Positions 13,199 to 23,940 of a stretch of 64,000 bases of DNA are shown piece after piece. A program made the position numbers and the translations under genes. This DNA comes from Malachius bipustulatus (taxonomy: Eukaryota; Arthropoda; Insecta; Coleoptera; Melyridae). The number at the start of each line of letters is the position of its first letter. The first letter of the stretch is position 1. The DNA lies in the NCBI GenBank assembly GCA_910589415.1, contig OU342639.1:30450268-30514267 (forward strand). The letters run 5' to 3'. The notes under the pieces are model-generated. The model was not told the origin of the DNA and made no database searches. It saw only the letters and a program-made list of their open reading frames with translations.

Positions 13199-13584
13199 AC
13201 AGGCTGTATCTAAAATAAACCAATAAACCAAATGAAAGAGAATTTAAAAAATAATTTTATTTTCATAAAAAAAGCAGTGACGGACTTTTTTTTTCAAAAA
13301 TATCAAGTGTAACGCGACTTGCACGAACGCCACTGCTACAATAACTAAAAGTTATACGTTGGGAAATGCCTCTTGATGCATGGAAGGTGTACACAAATTT
13401 TCACGAAAATATTTTGATTCTTATCAAAGTTATTATTAAAAAACGATTTTTTTTAAACTTCAACACCCTGTAGTTAAAAAATTGAGCCTCTTAGGACATA
13501 CGTTTATACTTACTTTTCTTCTTAAAATGATCTCATCATCAATCACCCCCTGAATTTTCTCGGTTTATTTTAGATACACCCTGT
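13199..13584. mobile_element. MITE-like element, about 386 bp (family F)
   Basis: The left end ACAGGCTGTATCTAAAATAA and the right end TTATTTTAGATACACCCTGT are inverted copies with one mismatch near the tip, continuing into AAACC/GGTTT. It is flanked by TAT and ATA, consistent with a TA target duplication. No coding capacity. Its right-hand interior (about 13480-13558) is related to 53094-53160 in the opposite orientation. Confidence 0.8.
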
Positions 13585-14589
13585 ATATACAATATGTATA
13601 GTAGAGCACCACCGAATTCTTGACACGCAGGAGAATTAATCATTAGTGATTAAAAAAGGCCTAACTATAAATACACGCTAACAAAGTCGATGTGTGCACG
13701 AAAACTCGACGTCCGTTCATGAAATTATTATAATAGAAATGAAAACAATTACAGAAAATTACCTGCAGTAATTAAATAATAATAAGTTAAATAACAATAA
13801 CTTACCGGATCGTATACAAAAATATATTTTACTGATACACAATTATGAAAAATTACTACTCGTTTGAAGGTCAGAAAAAGAAGGTGAAAGCCGCCTTTAT
13901 TATTTATCAGACAGTCAAGAGAGAGACTAGCGCTTCTATTGGTCCAAAAGTGAGCAGTTGAGCACTATTAGGATGTTTACGATGTTACACTAGACCGAAT
14001 CCGTTGCTGCTTTGAGTACGAGTTGAGAATGTAAAAGATAAAATATAAATGAATGGAAAATAAATAGGTGAACATTATATAAAAAAAACGTGTAAACTAT
14101 AAACGTTGCAGTCTTCAGCATGCAAGCACAGTCTTAATGCAAGCTGGCCATCGATTTGCAACTTTTTATCTCGGAATCTTCAGGTAACCTAATCTATGAA
14201 CTCATTATTGGTTTGCAAAGTTACATCTACTTACCAAAATAAAGCATTCTGATGAGGTGGGCTCGGGCTGTTTATCCACAATGTAGATTTATAAGAGTTA
14301 TAACTTGAAAATGATCTTCATTGCTTAATTTACGGAAACATTTTCTCATTTAACTTTCCAACATTTTTACCATTATTATGAAAGATCACCGACGCCGATA
14401 AGCTCGCGACGGAATCTTGTACGTGTCATTTTTTTAATAGCATTTTCTTAAAAAATTTATTACGGCACGTCATGATTGTAATTTTAATAATTTTATGATA
14501 ATATTTCATTTCTCATTAAATTTAAACCGATATATAAATAAATAAAAAAAACTTTTTGTTTATTTCACGATTTATTCGATTATAATTTT
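13585..14589. other. Unannotated stretch
   Basis: AT-rich sequence with no recognised gene, repeat boundary or RNA. Confidence 0.4.
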
Positions 14590-14877
14590 TCAATTATAAT
14601 CTTCAGCCGATGCAGCAGGATTTTCAACGTCTCCGCTACTGCATGGAGTTCTGGTACGCCTTTTGAGCGCCCTAGAAAAGAACCAAGCCGACCAACAATT
14701 GACTCTGCAAGGTTTAATAATAGAGTTCTCCTCTGGATCTGGAAGTCTTTGTTGATTTACGTGGCACCTCTGCGCTTTTATTGCCATTTTAAAAGGGCGA
14801 CAACGTCCACTGAAATTGTGCCAACGCTGGCAACTTCGTGGAGGTGCTAAATTAGAAACGCAAACCTCAAGTTCCAT
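14590..14877 (-). CDS. Hypothetical Cys-rich frame, possible exon
   Basis: The frame is 95 codons from an ATG preceded directly by an in-frame TGA. It is Cys-rich, with PRSCQRW near residue 13, RCRPF near 25, AQRCHV near 35, LPDPEEN near 45, KPCRVNCWSAW near 55 and RRTRTPCSSG near 73. The order C..C.WSAW...R.TRT.C faintly recalls a thrombospondin type 1 repeat, but the CSxTCG core is missing, so the resemblance is weak. On the minus strand a pyrimidine-rich stretch ending TCCTAG lies about 65 bases upstream and could be a splice acceptor; another sits inside the frame (CTTTTCTAG). It could be a real terminal exon, a decayed exon or chance. Confidence 0.2.
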   Translation of the reverse strand: MELEVCVSNLAPPRSCQRWHNFSGRCRPFKMAIKAQRCHVNQQRLPDPEENSIIKPCRVNCWSAWFFSRALKRRTRTPCSSGDVENPAASAEDYN

Positions 14878-15365
14878 TCAATCCCTTCTATTATAGAAGT
14901 ATCGCTATTATCAATGCAATGCAGCAAGCTGAGTTCTAGGAAGAGAAGAGAAGAATCATCGTGAATGCCCATCAATTCACTTCATAAATCAACCAGAATA
15001 TTTTAGTCTCCTCTAATATATAAACAACCGAGGACAGAACAGTGACAAGTGAAGTTTGAAGAGCTATACCGTGTGGAATCTACTTAAGAACAGTGACCGC
15101 CAAAAAATTGGCATCATATGAGAAAAATATTTATTTTCGACTTGTCAAAAAAGCTTTGAGAACAAAAAATCTCTGCTTGCTTGAAAACATATTTTGCCGT
15201 GATTACATATACAGAGTGATTTTAACTTATCGAAAAAATGCTTTTTTCGAAATGATAAGTGAAACTCACAAAAATGCTATTTTTCAAAAACTAAGCAAGA
15301 TTTGGATTTTATTTTGGTACATTGTGTCCATTTCAGCCTACTTATTGATAGTCTCATGATCAAAA
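14878..15365. other. Unannotated stretch
   Basis: It contains short AGAAGA-type purine runs. A frame at 15093-15359 is lysine- and phenylalanine-rich, as expected of AT-rich chance frames. Confidence 0.4.
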
Positions 15366-15370
15366 AGCAT

Positions 15371-15985
15371 AAATACCACTTTAGAATAATTTGTTCAAAA
15401 AAGGATTTTAAATTTTTTAAAAATATTTTCAAAATTTTACCTACTTAGCCTTAACACGTTTCAAATTTCAATATTTTTTTAATGGAAGCTTTCAAGATCT
15501 GTTATTGTAATGGAACATGAAAATTGTTAATTACTACTTTACATTTCTTTATATATTGACCTAAAAGGTATACTTTGTGAGAAAGTCGACTTTTTTGTCG
15601 TTTCATCTTTAATTGTTTTATTAAGTTGATTAATTTAAGTGTAAAAGAGCTTCAGCGTGTTTTTGTTCAAATAAAATTAATCAACAAAGGTGCTTGGAGC
15701 TTCAAGTAGCTATCTAGAAAACAACCGGCTCTCAAACTCAAAACGTTTCACCTTAAAAGGGAATTGCATCAAAAAATTCAATTTTTTCACAAAAAAATCA
15801 CTTTTCGGCCATGTAAAGAAATGTGAAGTAGTAATTAACAATTTTCGTGATCCATTACAATAACAGATCTTGAAAGCTAATGAAAATGCAATTTGAAATT
15901 TTGAAATTTTTGAAATTTTGAAAATATTAAAAAAAAAATTGAAAATGAGTACTTTTTTGACTAAATTATTCGAAAGTGGTATAAA
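15371..15985. repeat. AT-rich foldback
   Basis: The left arm (about 15371-15600) contains ATACCACTTTAGAATAATTT and AAGATCTGTTATTGTAATGG. The right arm (about 15780-15985) contains their inverted counterparts, CATTACAATAACAGATCTTG and AAATTATTCGAAAGTGGTAT. A loop of about 180 bases separates them. The minus-strand frame across the right arm is not coding. Confidence 0.75.
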
Positions 15986-16520
15986 TATATTGAAGATATT
16001 TTTCTCAATTTTGGTGTAGGCTAATATTAATAGAGCGGTAAAATTTTGAAGTATAAAAAATTTCAATAGAAACCAGTGCCGTAGTTAATGGGAGCTATTT
16101 TTTCTTTCAAGCCCCAAAACTTCTATACCTGGAAAAAAGAGACTCTTAGTAAAGGTCTCTATGGGAGGCTTTAGTTTTTGAGATATTTTAATTTATATTT
16201 TATGAAAAATAATGATAAATATTGACAATAATTGGCATTTTTTTTAAAACATCGTTTTCTTAAAGAATTGAAAAAAATGTCAATTTTTAAACTTTTTAAT
16301 ACTGTCTCGTATAGCAATAAGTTTTTTTTCAGGTAATAATAGAAAATTTCAAAATAAGTTATTAAAAATTTGATTTTCTCCAGTGGCGTATAAGTTTTGG
16401 GGCTTTAAAGAAAAAAGAACTTCTTCTGAGAATTTTTTTGTATGTACTTCAAAATGTTACCCCACTATTAGGTAATATTAACCCCCATATAATTGAGAAA
16501 AATATCTTCAATAGTTTCAA
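15986..16520. repeat. Second foldback carrying the CAGTGGCGTA module
   Basis: The outer arms are TTGAAGATATTTTTCTCAAT (about 15990) and its inverse near 16490-16511. Further in, CAAGCCCCAAAACTTCTATA (about 16107) faces TATAAGTTTTGGGGCTTTAA (about 16390), next to CAGTGCCGTAG and CAGTGGCGTA. It abuts the foldback on its left and the palindrome on its right. Confidence 0.7.
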
Positions 16521-16538
16521 GGATATTCAATAAAATAT

Positions 16539-17504
16539 ACAGGGTGTTACTGAATTGGTGTTACAAACTTAAAGGGCATGTAGGAAATGCAAAAATAGGC
16601 GATAAATTTCCTGTAGACATGGATTGTTGGAGCTTTAGTTTTCGAGATACAGGGTGTTAAAGTTCTTCGAAAAATTTAATATTTTTTGAATATCTACAAA
16701 CTGGCTGATCAGAATAACTCGAATTTTTTGGCAGCTGTTGTACTAATTGAAGTACATGATTTGATGATACTCCCATTGAAAAATTATTCAATCCAGTGGC
16801 AGAGATCTGGGTGTGTTGTTATCTTTTTTACTACAAATTTCTACGCCACTGACTTTTATGCAAATTTGTTATTTTTGGTAGATACCTCGTTTTGTTTAGA
16901 GGAGAAAAGTCATCTTATGTTTTTGTTGTAGGACGCACTGTTTTCAAGATACTTCACAATGTAGGAATCCGTACGAGGTAAAATATCATAAAAATCAATG
17001 CTATTGAGATTTTCCATAAACTAATCATTTTTGTGATCGTTATTGAAGCGTGTTACATTACAAAAAGCTTGCATGGGTTCCTACAATGTGAAATATTTTG
17101 AAAATAGTGCGTCCTACAACAAAAACATGGAATGACTTTTTTCCTCTAAACAAAACGAGGTATCTACCAAAAATAACAAATTTGCATAAAAGTCAGTGGC
17201 GTAGAAATTATTGATTACAAAAGGTAACAACACACCCAGATCTCTGCCACTGGATTGAATATTTTTTCAATGGGAGTATCAAATCATGTACTTCAATTAG
17301 TACAACAGCTGTCAAAAAATTCGAGTTATTCTGATCAGCCAGTTTGTAGATATTCAAAAAATATTAATTTTTTCGAAGAACTTTAACACCCTGTATCTCG
17401 AAAACTAAGGCTCCAACAACCCATGTCTACAGGAAATGTATCGCCTATTTTTGCATTTCCTGCATGTCCCTTAAGTTTGTAACACCTATTCAGTAACACC
17501 CTGT
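16539..17504. repeat. Near-perfect palindromic element (family E)
   Basis: It begins ACAGGGTGTTACTGAATTGG and ends in the inverted counterpart ...CAGTAACACCCTGT, flanked by TAT and ATA. The arms (about 16539-16985 and 17055-17504) pair nearly base for base around a short loop near 17000-17055. Each arm contains a second inward ACAGGGTGTTAAAGTTCTTC block and a CAGTGGC.../...GCCACTG mini-hairpin. No coding capacity: the frame at 16686-16931 lies wholly in the left arm. Confidence 0.9.
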
Positions 17505-18335
17505 ATACTCAAACACTAACATTGAGTCCCGATAATTCAATTATATATAGGGGGCACCACCGCGCCAGCGCCACCCGCCGAGAGGGTTCCTCATAAACGT
17601 GCGCCATGTAATTTTCACGCCTGTTAAAGAGTCAAACATTCCATGTTACAGAAATTTATGGACCTTGCATGCATCAGCGGACAAGTTAATGAATTGTTAC
17701 GTAACCCCTTTTTGCAAGGAACACACACACAACTATATGTTTGCTCGGACTCGGCTAGTTCAAATCAAAGCAGAACGCCACACGGATGATGGAACTTATG
17801 ACTCGTGAACAGATGCCGAAATTATCGTCTTCGTGACGGCTACTACTATTGTGAAATTATTTGAGAAAATCGACGTGCTTTTCGTTTGAAAGAGGGAGAA
17901 GTTTTAATGCGCTTTGGTGATTTTCTACATCAGGATAACATTTATGACAGATCAAAGTCATGTAAATTAAAAATAAATGAAAATTTCAGGGTGATTTTTA
18001 TATTTATTTGTAAAAAGGTACCAATTTGTTGAAAAATGTTTGCTGCTGCATGGCGATGTATATTTACTATTTAGCTGCCTCCTGCTATACTGTCAATATG
18101 CGAGAAAGCGATGTGGAAGTTTGCAGTAGGTATGACACATCCTTAGCAACTTTACGGTTGAAAAAAACAGAGAGGTGAAGCGAAAATTTGTGTCGCGAAT
18201 AAAGTATGTACCTAACAAAATTGGGGTGTATATTTTTCATTATTATAGAAGTATATAGGTACTTACCTAAGTAAAAAATGAACGTAGTGTCGTCACTTGC
18301 ATAATTTTTGAGAATTTTCGACAAAGTTTCATTAA
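17505..18335. other. Unannotated stretch
   Basis: A short GC-rich patch (CGCCAGCGCCACCCGCC, near 17560) is followed by ordinary AT-rich sequence. No gene is recognised. Confidence 0.4.
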
Positions 18336-19313
18336 AAAATTGACATACCAATGTCAAACCAGCATATTTGTGTGTTCTACGTCACGTTTTAATATTCTCC
18401 CGAAAATGGTTTTTCCGCGCAATGTAATATTGAATATGGTCTACTGGGTGTATGTTCAGTCAGTGCAAGGCTTAAGTGAAAATGACTTAATCGAGAGGCA
18501 AAATTTCTGTTATGGGCCCAAAATATGGAACAACAAGAAAATAATTTCTTCAATAACGTCTGACGAAGCGACATTTAAGAAAAATGGTAGAGTCAACACG
18601 CTCACAATTTTCATTATTATGATAACCAAAACCACCATTTCATTCGAGCACTTGACCACCAACATCGATGGTCTCTTAATATTTGGGGAGGTGTGGTGGG
18701 TCGTAGAGATGTTGGCCCATATTTCTTTGACGGTCCACTAAATGGACAAACATATCTGGACTTCCTCCAAGACGATTTTCAATTGTACCTAGATCATTTG
18801 CCCCTGGATCTTATCAGAAGACTATGGTTTCAGCATGATGGTGCCCCTCCACATAATAGTCGAGTTGTTAAGGAGTATTTAAATCATGAATTTGAGGGTC
18901 GATGGATTGTCAGAGCAGGTCCGGTGCCATGGGCTGCGAGGTCACCTGACTTGACGAAATCTGATTTTTTTATTTGGGGATTTGTTCACGATCGGGTCTA
19001 CGAAGCTCAAGTCACTACCAGGGAAAATATGCAGGAAAGAATTTGAGAGGTTTTCCGTAGCATCGATCATGCCACATTAGAATGACTCGTTTTTAGGAAG
19101 AGTTGCGGAATGTATTGCACAGCATGGCCGTCATTTTGAACAGTTTTTGTAATTTCAAGTTGAATGGTATCGCTATTGACTTGTTATGCCATAATAAATC
19201 ATTTTTTAGTTCCTTGTTCAGGAGACATTTCATTATTTTCATTTTCACGTAACAATTTCTCGTAAAAATTTAAAAGTGACATACATTTTGAAGATGATAA
19301 TGTCAAAATTAAT
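18336..19313 (+). mobile_element. Degraded mariner-type transposon
   Basis: The edges are inferred from short inverted ends: TTGACATACCAATGTCAAA at the left, and at the right, read inverted, AATTAATTTTGACATTATC. The interior holds the transposase remnant at 18455-19152. A much shorter relative with the same ends lies at 36346-36548 with the transposase region deleted. Confidence 0.65.
18455..19152 (+). pseudogene. Mariner transposase, DD41D-type catalytic domain, broken
   Basis: The DDE catalytic domain of a Tc1/mariner transposase, which cuts and joins DNA at TA sites. Fragments in order: a short FCYWAQNM-like piece; NNFFNNV and TSDEATFKKNG with the first catalytic Asp (about 18520-18590); HNFHYYDNQ (18596 on); LNIWGGVVGRRDVGPYFF (about 18680); WFQHDGAPPH with the second Asp (18826); ARSPDLTKSDFFIWG with the third (about 18940). 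By count, 41 residues separate the second and third Asp, which points to the DD41D (rosa-like) branch. The frame breaks at least near 18595 and again near 19045-19100, and the tail HGRHFEQFL ends at a TAA at 19152. The N-terminal DNA-binding part is not recognisable. The copy is dead. Confidence 0.85.
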
Positions 19314-19840
19314 TGTTTTTCAGGGCAAGCTACCAAATTATGAAATTTTTGGGAAAAACATACCAGTTAAAAAGATGTAAAATAAGACGCCGAATACGAC
19401 TCAGTAATAAAATAGAGGGGCTGCCATTTGAAAAAATCCAGTTATGATCCTTCAAAATTTATAAAATACAATGTGTCACAGTAAAGTGATGCCAAAAGAT
19501 AAATAAGCGGTGTTGCTGTTAAAAGATACTCCAGACCATTTCCTAAACACGTAGGTACAAAGTTCTAGGCTGATATACCAAGCCAAGTGCCCTGCAATTT
19601 TTTAAATAAATGCCTGGAAACGCGTCATTTTTTATAAAAAAAATCATAACTTCTGAACGGTTGGAGCGAATCGCAAAAACTACACGGATTTGCAAAGTTA
19701 AAAAAAGGACAAATTTGAATATTTAATATATACAGGGGTTGCCTTTAAAAAAAATAAGGTTGAAGGATGCAGTGCAAAAATGATACACCCTGTATAGGGC
19801 AAAATAATTTTACAAGCTGCGTATTGGTCAATATCAAGTA
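19314..19840 (+). repeat. Partial copy of the 36183-37202 element
   Basis: Sequence such as GGGAAAAACATACCAGTTAA, AAGACGCCGAATACGACTCA and GAAGGATGCAGTGCAAAAAT is shared in order with 36620-37100. A segment of about 70 bases present near 36562-36630 is missing here. It ends near 19840, where the match to the right TIR of the other copy is lost. The left TIR is also absent, so this copy is truncated at both ends. Confidence 0.75.
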
Positions 19841-22829
19841 GGTTATATCAAAATTTCTTTGGAATAAAACATCACAAATGGAAGACGAAGAAATAAAATA
19901 TTCTGTTTACAGATTTCTGAGGCGGAGTTGCTGTAAATTTATTGGATTAAATAATAAAGCGCAGCAAGAACGAGTTAGAGGAAGTTGATGGAAAAGAGTT
20001 GTAACGTTGCATCGGCGTTGGAACGGCACCGTCCTCGTGAAGTTTTCCATGCATTTTCACGCAAATCAATATTTATTTAATACTTGCGAAAGGGACATGC
20101 AGGGGACTTAAAAAGACGAGAATCTCAATTGATCTTTTAAAGACTGCGGAGCTTTATATCACTCGCATTCTGGGCCATTCACAATGACAATCCTCGGTAA
20201 TCTGGCACAAGACAGGAAATACTCCGGCGGCAGGACCAGGTCCTGTTTGCGGAATTCGATTTCGCAACACACCGACCGAAACCGATTCTGGCCAGTATTG
20301 CCGATTTTCTAAGAACAACATTATTTTATTTTCGATTATAAAAATTCTGTTAGGATCTCCGCAATGGAGGAAAATGCTATCTAATGATGATATTATGTAT
20401 GTATATAGGTACATATAGGTAGTTATTTCGACTGGAGTTTGGCGTGTAAGTGAGTAGGTAGTGCGGTACCCTGGCATATCATAAAAAAACATTTCTGTTT
20501 TTTCCGCAGTTAAAACAGCACGACGGCATGCACGAGCACGACGATACAGCACCAGCTTACTAGCACTAGCACAGTGCGTCCGCCGACATTCAGCATTCAG
20601 CATTCAGCTCCACTCTACTCTAATCTAATCTAATATGTCTAGCTACAATAATATCCTGTTTTCCTGTTTCTTTCTCCTCATTCGTTTGTCTCTGTCTTTT
20701 TCTCTCTTATTATACGTCGTGCGTTTATCACGCAGAGAGGAATGCTTGTTTCCAGCAAAGTAATGTTAATTAAAGCGAATAACCGTATAGCGGTATTAAG
20801 TAATTTTCTTTTCCTTTGAGAAAAGATTAATTAGTGAGACGGTGGTAGCATTAAAATGTGTTCTCTCATGTCTTAATCATCTTTCATTGTTGTGCTGGTA
20901 AATCACTTTGCTTATAAATTATGTAATAATCAAAATTCCAGCCATTACGCTGATTAACTTCACCTGAAATTTACTTTACGCGCCCCCTGCCACCTCCAAG
21001 TTTTCCACTGCGAACAAGAAAAAGCTTAATTTTAAAAGCAGCAGCTTTTACGATGCCGGAATAATTTACACATTGAACGTGACAGTTTCATTACGAAAAT
21101 TGTGGAATATCATAATGAAACATCGTTCCTTGTATCAGTCATTAAGCGCGTCCAGAAAATATAACACAAAATAAATAAATAACGCGAACACTATGTCAAT
21201 CAAACATTATAACAAAACTGAAGATCAGAAAAGAAAAAGCTGATTTTAAGCGTGTGTCACTGTGCAGCGTGCGTGTATGGGTAGAATTATTTCGCAATCA
21301 TTACATGAAATGAGAAACACATCGTCACGAGATGGCACAAGTAATTTTTCCTTCCTGCCAGATGCATGCACTACCTATCTATATCCCATGGCAACGCAGG
21401 GAAGAGAAGAAACCAAACCAGAAGATGAACTTGTATCCGTGGTCCTCACCACGACCATTCATTGATTAGTCCACACCTCGTAATAATATCTTGTCACCTG
21501 ATGTTTATAATTATTGTAACCAAACCAAAGATAAGTTTTTTCCTACCTTGAGAATTCCGAAACTGAAAGCCGTTTCTGACACGCCAATCAACTTGAGAGT
21601 TTTGCCAAATTTTGAAAGAAAACAACACCGACAGCAGGATTTTGGACGAAAGCTTCATTTCATTGGCTTACCTATACATAAGAATTTTTCATCAAAGAAA
21701 GACAATTAATATAGATTATGTCGAAATGAATTAGGTACCCACAATATTACAATTCATTATTCTAATTAATCTTTTTACCATGATTAATTTAAAATCGGTT
21801 AATTATTACATCAGCCATTAGTTTGTCTTAATTATTTCCATTGCTGATATAATTTACAAAAATTATTATCCACGCCGTTATGGTTATAATATTGTATGTG
21901 GTAATTATTATTTTTTGTTAATTTCGTTGCGCGAGAGAGAACTTTTAAGCTTCCCCGACTTGGGAGCCGTAGAGAGGAGAACGAAGAGACTTCGTCAGAC
22001 AATAATTTGTAGGAAGTCTCCGTAACGAAATGAGCTTTTCGACATGATTAGGCAGTAAGACGGCAAAATGATGTGCGCCAGGAGCTGGCTGCTCGCATCC
22101 TTAAACGCGAAGCAAATAAAACAAAGAGTTCGGCGTGCAACTTTTGAAGTTTTAATGAAACTCTGCTCGTGAAAGGTGCGTTAAATAGTCAAAATAATAT
22201 CGACGATTTCCCCTCCGGGTCGGGAAGTTTACCTACCGCCTACCGCGCGCGGCTAACGAAAAGATTCTCATTGAAAATACCTATTCCCATTTTCTCTGTC
22301 TCACGGTCTCAATGATGTGAAAAAAGGGTATACGTTCGCGTTAAATTGGACGAATACAAAAAGGTCTTTGATGTCCGCGAGCAAATTATATTCTCCCCTG
22401 TTTATAAATACAAAAGGTTCTCTTTCAATTCGGTCCAGGTTAATACAAACATGCAAAAGTCATTAAATCTTGGAGATTCGCAATTATAATATTTCTATGC
22501 GCGGAATGAATTTAGGTATACCTACTTGCATGCATTACGGAGAGGTTTTTTCAATTATTACGCCTTCTTCTCGTCATTCATTCCGTTCCATTTTAACCTG
22601 TTGGCCTGATATGTAGATAAGATAACTCGTAAAATTAGCGCAGCAATTTTTTTTTCGAAAATGTGTTACTATTACAGATATACTTTATACCTACTTTACA
22701 GAAAAAAAAACGGGAAGGGAAGGGACTAAATTTACCATCAAGATCAACGAGTTTTTTTTGTAAATAAACGTCTTATAGAAAGTTGATTGACAATATTTTT
22801 GGAACAGTATGGTGGGTAGGGATGATGCA
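19841..22829. other. 3 kb without a recognised gene
   Basis: Only short frames are seen. The longest (20154-20603, minus) runs through CATTCAGC and TCTAATCTAA runs, so it is unlikely to be coding along its whole length, although a TTGTTCTTAG acceptor-like site lies inside it. A 23-base string ATTCCGAAACTGAAAGCCG... at 21555 recurs at 51367. Confidence 0.4.
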
Positions 22830-23940
22830 CCCCAAGCGACTAGGCCACCGAGGGCCCTTTTCGTCGTATCCGAACCATGCTGGAACTCCTACTCGAACCT
22901 CCACGACCTTTTAATAAAGGCCAGAAGGTCGTTGTATAAGAGGAGTTTCATTTCTTCCTCTTGTAGCTCCTCAGAACCAAAAATGTTGAGCCTGAGGCTG
23001 CTGTTACTTCATCATCCTCATCATCCATTCCGCATTTAGAGCTGACCGGGTCCCGAGTAATCCCCATAACTTGTAGATGTCTATTCAGACTGCTGTGATC
23101 GGTGAGCACCCCGACTAGTAGTCTGAGTTCTTTCCGGTTCATTTTGGACATGCTGGTCCATCTGTTTCCGATCGGACCAGTCAGAAACAGCCTGGCCTGT
23201 CTGCAGCTTGATGCCTTTTCCCAGTAATTCTCTAGAGCTAAACCCTTGCGATTCCATTCTTTTATAGCTTCTGTGAGAAGATTTTTAGTCAGACCCAGTA
23301 CAGGCTCTGGTCCACAAAAGGTTTCCCTGGTCCCGAGCTTCTCGTTGCCTGATACCCCTGAGTGTGCGGGAACCCATACGATATGCACTGATTTTCTGTC
23401 CGCCAGTCTGTTCAGCGCCTCGGCACACTCCTGGACCAGGGGGAGCTGGTTCCGTGTGAGATGGCCTGGCTATCTGTGCATATGTATATCGTCCGTTCCT
23501 TGGCTTCTATTATCTGCTCCAATGTGGCTGCTTGCAGGATAGCATAAACCTCCGCCTGGAAGACAGTAGTTGTGGTAGATCCAAGGAGAAAGGATCTTCC
23601 CAGTTTCCGTTCAGCCAGGTTCAGCCATAGAGCCCTGCTCCTATGTAGCCATTTTTGTTCCTGGGTATATTCCCCATTTTCTATGTTGTTCCCTGTTTTT
23701 TTTTTGAGGTAGCCATAAGGTTCAAGATTGGAATCTCCATCTCATCAATCTTGGCTATCTCTGTGTGTCCTTTGTATTCTTTACGTAGGCCGCCATGGCC
23801 TCCCTTTTTATCCAAATGGGAAGCGGTGGCAGCTCCAGAATGACATTCAGGGCTGCTGACGGGGTGGTTCTCATTGCACCTGTTATTAACAAACTGGCGA
23901 GCCGTTGAAGTTTGGCTAGTCTGTTTGTGACGGTTTTGTT
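22830..23940 (-). pseudogene. LINE (jockey/R1-like) 3' fragment with RNase H domain
   Basis: The C-terminal third of a non-LTR retrotransposon polyprotein, whose RNase H removes RNA from the RNA-DNA hybrid during insertion. Reading down the minus strand: LAKLQRLASLLITGAMRTTP (about 23920), a typical linker after the reverse transcriptase; LPPLPIWIKREAMAAYVK; GYIGAGLY; VFQAEVYAILQAA with a catalytic Glu (about 23560); ICTDSQA with a catalytic Asp (about 23480); VWVPAHSGVSGNEKLG (about 23380); and RLLVGVLTDHSSLNRHLQ before a C..C knuckle-like end. Frameshifts lie near 23580 and 23430, and an internal stop near 23420. The reverse transcriptase and endonuclease are absent, as expected of a truncated copy, although LINEs usually lose the 5' side, which matches. 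Confidence 0.85.

Noticed and set aside
15710..16066. 118-codon minus-strand frame rich in Phe, Lys and Ile
   Set aside because: It lies across a foldback arm, and its composition is that of AT-rich non-coding DNA.
20154..20603. 149-codon minus-strand frame
   Set aside because: No recognised motif, and it runs through CATTCAGC and TCTAATCTAA repeats. An acceptor-like TTGTTCTTAG inside suggests that at most the last third could be an exon, but no donor or frame preference is clear.
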